From: Cyclina sinensis
Taxonomy: Eukaryota; Mollusca; Bivalvia; Venerida; Veneridae
Direction of reading: 5' to 3'
Assembly (NCBI GenBank): GCA_012932295.1
Contig: JAAONU010000014.1
Coordinates: 20,178,065-20,242,064 of the forward strand
Length of the DNA: 64,000 nucleotides
Positions 58,560 through 64,000 of this stretch are shown one piece after another; position 1 is the stretch's first letter; every line of letters begins with the position of its first letter. The notes below the pieces were generated by a model. It worked only from the letters and a program-made list of their open reading frames with translations. It did not search any database and was not told the origin of the DNA. The position numbers and the translations under genes are program-made.

Positions 58560-59110
58560 TGTTTAAACAGAATATATGCTTTGAACACTAATTGCTTAAA
58601 AAATGTATGTAGTATATCAAAGTAGTCTGAAACCTCTTGGTTTCGTTCTGCGAAATTGAGCTCTGTACATAATTTTTGTTTGCTGCAACCAACCGATAAA
58701 ACTTCAGAGCTATTTTCCTTAACAATGCCTTAACTAATTTGAAAAAAAAAATTAGCACAAATGTTCCTTTGGGCAACTTCTATATAGATTGTTAAATTCA
58801 TTTTGATCAGTTAAAAACACGGCCACTAGGAGTGGGGTTATTTTTCTTACATGTCTATATTCGAATCTTTATAGAAATCTTCTTAGAAACTGTTTGTTTG
58901 ATTTGAACATAATTTGGCAAAAATTGTAGCTTAGGTGACTCTCTGTATAAATTGGGGAGTTTATTTTGATCTATGAAAAAAATGCCAGTGGTCAGGCTTA
59001 TTTTCCTTAAATGTCTGAAAGCGAAACTAGGTGAATAGTTTTCTTGGTGAAGCATAGGCCTTATGTCCAAGATGCATAAACAGTATCTAGTTTTCTGATC
59101 ATTTCATTTT
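58560..59110. repeat. interspersed repeat, two diverged units
   Basis: Two tandem relatives: one with 'ttttgatcagttaaaaacac', 'ggccactaggag', 'ttatttttcttacatgtct', the other with 'ttttgatctatgaaaaaaat', 'gccagtggtcagg', 'ttattttccttaaatgtct'. This resembles a repeat I associate with bivalve genomes. Confidence 0.5.
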
Positions 59111-59629
59111 ATGAAAGCAATTTTTAAGATTGTTAACCATGGACAAGGTCATTTTAAGTTGTGGGCTAAGGTAATTTGAGAAAATTTAGATGTAGAAAAA
59201 TAATGATGGCACAATTCAATGAAAAATTCATTAATTACAAGGCATGAGTGAATAGTCTCTATGTTATTTCAAGTTTTTATTTGAGATGTTTTGTCAAGTA
59301 CAGAAGCTGTTTATGTATATTGTATGCACGTTAAATTTGAAAACTACTTTGAAATTTGTAAGATATTTTGAGAGTATAATAGGTGACGCCTGAGTACCTC
59401 AGTCTTTGTGTACACAGATAAACAATATAATACTGTCATTACCCTCTTGTTTAGGAATACTTCTAGGCTAAGTCTTGAACTCACGTGTACATAAATTAAA
59501 CCATCATCTTGTAAAATAGGATTTTCAATACTGAATCGATAACTGTCTCACTTAAATTCATCTTAGCGGGTGAGCTGTTTTGGTTTCTAAGTGTCATCAT
59601 GTGTTATCCGACCTCATTTTTTGCTTCAG

Positions 59630-59800
59630 AAAACGTTTGCGTCAGAGCTGATGGCAAGGATGTTCCTTGCTTGAAGTTTTATAAAAGTTGTTCAAGTATA
59701 TCATTTTATTCTGAACTCAATTGCTGCTATGCCATCGAGAATGAAAACCTTAAAACAACCTTCATGTCTAAAACCAACAAGCAAAGAACTCTGAAAGTTG
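59630..59800 (+). CDS. orphan cysteine-rich exon candidate
   Basis: Acceptor tttttgcttcag before 59630, 171 bp of open frame and donor AAGTTG|gtgcgt after 59800; symmetric phase 1-1. The peptide of about 57 residues has five cysteines: NVCVRADGKDVPCLKFYKSC, then SELNCCYAIENENLK. Phase 1-1 and cysteine content suit an extracellular module, but I recognise no family and find no partner exon nearby. It may be a chance ORF. Confidence 0.35.
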
Positions 59801-60822
59801 GTGCGTAGCATTGTCTGGTGGATCATTATTAAGACTGTCCAAATATCCTAAAAGTTTGGTATTTGACACGCAGAATTTTCTATTCTTTCTTTCATTTTGA
59901 TAATAATCCTGACATTTAGCCGTTACACTCAGGTGAGTCGTTTAGTGCCATCATGTTTGTATATATAATATGCCATGTAAAGAAAAACTTGATATGCAGT
60001 GACATTTAATAATAATTCAATAATTTATTGTATTGGAAATCTAATGTTCAAACCGAATTAGTGTCTTGGTATGTTGCCTTCCTGTTAAAGTAAGATATCA
60101 CATATTTACAGCTTGAGTGAGGTTTTATTAGACTGTTAAATTGATAAATGAAACAATATATGTGTTTTTATTCCTGCTTCCTATATCAGTTATGAAAGAT
60201 GCTGTTGTAGAAGAACATGTCCACTAATAAAAGAACCGGTTTTGATTTTAAGATTAGATTAGCTTGTCAGAAATGAGATGATTTGTTACAAGTAGGCATT
60301 TTCACAGCACTAATTGAACATTTTACTTAAATCATGTAAATGGTAACACTTTCTCTATACTCTTTGTATCCTAAGGGATTCATCTCTTACAGCACTTGTT
60401 TCATATTACATTGCAGGTTTGTTTCTACATGAAACAATAAATTATTGTTTAGGGATTTGAGCTGGCTTTAAAGACCTTCAAGATGCAGATCCCGAACTAC
60501 TCCAGTGCTTTAAGCGCTTTGATCCAATATTCTTCAAGAAAATGATGAATATGAAATTCTTGTACTCCCTCTACTTTCGGTTTTGATGGTACACGACAGG
60601 TCTCTCTGCACAGCAGTTTTTAAAGCACAGGTAGACTCTTTGCACAGACCAAATGCAGGTTTTGTGCTAGTGCTTGATTAAAACAGCCACTGTATTGATT
60701 AGGAAGTGTTATATACACCTCCTGTAATACTTAAGTACAAGGAAACCCGCTGCCTTAAGCACATTTGGTCGTATATGAGATGACTTTTTGAGAAGAAAAT
60801 TTTAAATATTAATAATTGTGGC

Positions 60823-61016
60823 GCCGTTATATGTCGCAACGCCGCTAAATGTCACACCTGCCGTTAAATGTCGAACCATTGTCGCTAAATGTCGCAATCG
60901 CCGCTATATGTCGCAAAATCTCCTGCCGTTAAATGTCGCAATGGTAACGTTAAATGTCGCACGATTTTCCCATACCGTTAAATGTCGCAACTCCACCGCT
61001 AAATGTCGCAATATGT
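60823..61016 (+). repeat. nine-copy CCGYTAAATGTCGCA motif array
   Basis: Nine copies of CCGTTAAATGTCGCAA or close variants (CCGCTAAATGTCGCAA, one with GTCACA, one with GTCGAA, two with TATATG) within about 195 bp, separated by irregular spacers of a few to ~15 bases. All are in one orientation. Open frames over it are incidental. Confidence 0.85.
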
Positions 61017-61156
61017 TAATTCATGTTAAACTCAAGGTTTATAGTGGAATGTTATCATTTTTTACGTTATGTTAACAACCTGGTAAAAACTGTCAGTATA
61101 CCAAAATTGAATTAATTTATGTCTGGAATAATGTTTTCACATACTTATGGCTCCCT

Positions 61157-61157
<1 letters not shown>

Positions 61158-61198
<41 letters not shown>
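61158..61198 (+). repeat. poly-T tract (~41 bases)
   Basis: An uninterrupted T run. It could be the reversed poly-A tail of a retroposed copy on the minus strand; no such copy is recognisable to its left. Confidence 0.9.
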
Positions 61199-61203
<5 letters not shown>

Positions 61204-61560
61204 GTGTTTCCAGATGATAACTCTTCAATGAGGCAATGGATTGTTTTAATTTTTAGTACACATGTGTAATAGATTAAAATACAGATGATGATTAAACTTG
61301 GTTACAGACCTCTATTTTTCAACTAATTGTGTCCCCTTTTTATCTTAAACTTTGTAAAGAAAAAAAAAAACGTTTCCACATGAAAACTCTTAGAAAGGCA
61401 ATTTTTGGTATACAGGTGAAACATCATGAAGTACAGTTGGGATTGGAATTAGGATTCACACCACCTACTCCTGACCCCTTTTACAACATACTGGATGTGC
61501 ATCTCGACAGCCGGAAGCATGAATAATTTTAAGTACAGGAGGTGATATGAACATTTGACA
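61199..61560. repeat. interspersed repeat, two diverged units
   Basis: 'gtttccagatgataactctt' with 'gaggcaatgg' and 'gtacacatgtg' at 61206-61267 is echoed by 'gtttccacatgaaaactctt' with 'aaggcaattt' and 'gtatacaggtg' at 61372-61420. Confidence 0.5.
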
Positions 61561-62293
61561 TTAATAATATACAGGAAAACCATTCAAGACTCTGGTGAAG
61601 TTGGTGTTTAGCTGAAAGGAATCTTCTTAATTTTGATTTGTATTATTGTTATTGGAAACTTAAGTTCAACAAGCTTTAAGGCTGAAATAAGTTTTCTGTA
61701 CCTTGAAATTAAACAAGTTTAATGCATCCTTTATGTGGCCTTTGTTTTCGTTGTGGTTGCATATTTCTGTAACAATGTGGTATATTGGGGATATTTATGA
61801 AATCAGTGATAACTCTAACTGAAAAGAAGTGGACATTATAGGTGGGCATTCCAAATTCTTATAGTATCTTATTTAGTATATGGTGCCAGGTGGGGTAAGA
61901 ATCACCTTCAGAGATAGCTCTAGTTTGATCTTTTGTACCTTAAGAGTGTTTCTATCAAGACTTATTCACCATGCGGACTAAGATCTTACGAATTACGAGA
62001 TGACACGAATACAAAAAGTCCTACTCGAACTCCAGATAGAAAACTCAAAAAATAAGGCTGCATTCTAACATGGTTTGCGATAATTCCTTATCAAAGAAAG
62101 ACTTGGCTCTCGTGATGTAAGATACATGTACATAATATACGGTGTAAAACAGTGACACATAGTATGACTTCAGTACATCAACAATCAATTAGTAAATTAA
62201 TTTTGCACTTCATTTATATTAATTGACAATATTTCAGTTTCTTCTATGAACATGCAAATGGTAATAGATATTTTTACACGGTGCCTATACCAC

Positions 62294-62576
62294 GTGACTT
62301 TTTGTGATCTGAGTGGGGCGGGAAACCAATACAAAAAGACCGGTCCATTCATAGTGAGTAAAACATTCAGAGAATGTTTCTTAAGGAAAAAAAAAATCTT
62401 TTTTTCATAAAGTGAAACCGCGTTGAAATTTCTTACTGTTCAAACACACGGTTTCACTCTACACTTTATCCTAAAAAATAGCGAAATATTTTGAAAAAAA
62501 AGTTATGAAGGATTATATTACATGCACCGGTCTTTTTGTATTGGTTTTCCGTCCCATGCATATCACAAAACGTCAC
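62294..62576. mobile_element. MITE with ~52 bp terminal inverted repeats
   Basis: Left end GTGACTTTTTGTGATCTGAG, then CGGGAAACCAATACAAAAAG and ACCGGT. The right end reverse-complemented is GTGACGTTTTGTGATATGCA, then CGGAAAACCAATACAAAAAG and ACCGGT. The interior (~180 bp) includes a smaller imperfect inverted pair around 'agtgaaaccg' and 'cggtttcactct'. No coding capacity; target-site duplication not evident. Confidence 0.8.
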
Positions 62577-64000
62577 TCGATTAAACAATGTTAAATTCCG
62601 TGGTTATATAAGTATTGTGTATTATCCTTACGTTTATTATGAAATATTGAAAAATGTCAGTCAGATATTGTTTCCCATTCTGTAAATTTAAAGATATAAC
62701 AAAGAAGCGCAAAAGAAAAAGATTTTCATGAGGTCATGAAAATAAACGTTGTTTGGTGCAAATTTTGACAACATAGCAAATTATAGAATAAAAGTAAAAT
62801 AAGAAGACAGTTTGTTTTAATGGATATAGACTATATTTCACTCACATATGAAAATGTTTCGTGCTCTTGAAAATCTTAAAAAATATATTCAAACACTTAA
62901 TCTACTTTATTAATCCACTATATATAGCATGGTTTTAAGTTGCTTACAAAATACAACATCAAGCGAAATATATTTTGATAATGTCACAGTCAAATTTTGA
63001 TATGGAATATATCTCACTCGGAAGTGAGGGTTTCTAATACCTTCTACAGATAGTAAAGATGTCTAGAAGAATCTATCACGTGACGTATGATCCATCTTTA
63101 TTCAAACAATCAAACTTACAATTGCTTTCCATCGTACGCCAAATCTATCCGGGAGATACAAACTATACCATTTTATACGTGGAATACAGACTATATCGGG
63201 TGTGTTTACAAGCCTAACTGGCCCCATTAATCAACAAATACAGGATAAATGAAGATTAAACTTTCCTTTCGTCAAATAAAATATGATTAATAATGAAGTA
63301 ATAAAGTAGATTAAAATCGAGCGATACAACCCATTGGATAGTACATTGATGTAATATTCCCTATTTATTTGATTTTTGTTTCTTAATTGTATTTTTCTTT
63401 CACCAAACACAAAATGGGATTTCCCCGTAATTCATTCGTTGGAGTAACCCATTTTAAATGTACTAAACTAGGACATAATTCCTGCATTATTTGCAAGCGT
63501 CTACGATGTAAAAAATTGCTAAAATTTACTATATATACAGTCAAATCTGTGTACAACAGTAACTGAAGGGAAGGCAGTAAAGTTGCTGCAGTTAACAAAT
63601 TGGCATCTGTTCAGGTGTGACCGCTCATTCAGATTTGGCTGTGCATGTATGTTTTCTAAAACTGACGTCTCCTTGTTCAGTATCCGGCACATAATAAGTG
63701 TTAATTAGATGTAACTCTCTTTTATTTGAAATTTACCTCGTCTGTTTCCGTGTGTCGTCGAATGACTGTCGTATTAACACGACTTTTTGTCTGTGCTGGC
63801 AGCGCTTTGTTTTGTTTGGTTGTACTTATAACAAAGTACTAGAAGTCTAACTACAGTCATGTGATATTTTATTTGATATTTGATTAAAAATCATCTTTTA
63901 TAAGCATCAGTCCGCCAGGATAGGCTAGTAAGAAAAGTGTTTGGTTATGAACCACGAATCCTTGAGTTTGACTGATAATACTTTAACATCGCTGGCAAAC
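62577..64000. other. AT-rich sequence, nothing recognised
   Basis: No exon, RNA gene or convincing repeat was identified up to the right edge. Confidence 0.4.

Noticed and set aside
60461..60586. Short frame reading GFKDLQDADPELLQCFKRFD
   Set aside because: It looked protein-like (faintly like a ubiquitin-ligase segment), but it is preceded by an in-frame TGA, has no acceptor in phase and ends after 41 codons. At most a small relic.
60818..61075. CRISPR-like appearance and an 85-codon open frame
   Set aside because: Spacers are too short and irregular, the host is clearly an animal nuclear genome, and the frame merely translates the motif array.

Overview
The window is AT-rich, intron-rich animal nuclear DNA, most likely from a bivalve or related mollusc. 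The basis is short phase-1 exons encoding EGF-like modules, an F-type lectin (fucolectin-like) domain split over two exons, many small inverted-repeat elements, tRNA-derived SINEs, and interspersed repeats of a style I associate with bivalve genomes. Nothing looks bacterial, viral or organellar. All gene models are read by eye from splice signals, reading phase and domain pattern; no alignment or expression data were available.

Layout. (1) 1-2.5 kb, minus strand: the 5' end of a gene with a signal-peptide-like exon (2523-2451) and an EGF-like exon (1199-1056), continuing off the left edge. (2) 4.6-7.1 kb: a segment bounded by inverted ~90 bp copies. (3) 7.3-25.6 kb, plus strand: an apparent multi-exon long non-coding transcription unit with a TATA-like box, well-formed splice sites, no sustained reading frame and a polyadenylation signal. 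It contains a ~6.5 kb tandem duplication (about 12.5-19.05 and 19.05-25.6 kb), a partial third copy (9.5-10.3 kb), and some twenty copies of a ~110 bp exonic cassette. (4) 28.6-30.0 kb: about 19 degenerate units of ~75 bp centred on the palindrome TGACGTCA. (5) 30-37 kb: interspersed repeats, a tRNA-derived SINE and a tandemly duplicated TTTC/TTTG-rich segment. (6) 37.3-50.8 kb, minus strand: the best gene here, complete within the window: signal peptide, F-type lectin domain, seven intact EGF-like exons, a transmembrane exon and a very short tail. At least four more EGF exons lie among the intact ones in decayed form. (7) 51.17-54.84 kb: a large foldback-like element whose arms are tandem satellites in opposite orientation, inserted in an older repeat present on both sides. 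(8) 55-64 kb: two inverted-repeat (MITE-like) elements, other interspersed repeats, one orphan cysteine-rich exon candidate (59630-59800) and a nine-copy array of a CCGYTAAATGTCGCA motif beside a poly-T tract.

Functionally, the two minus-strand genes both appear to encode secreted or membrane EGF-repeat proteins; the larger resembles the lectin/EGF cell-surface receptors that are expanded in molluscs. The most unusual items are the foldback element, the module-amplified non-coding locus, and the EGF gene caught in the course of losing exons.
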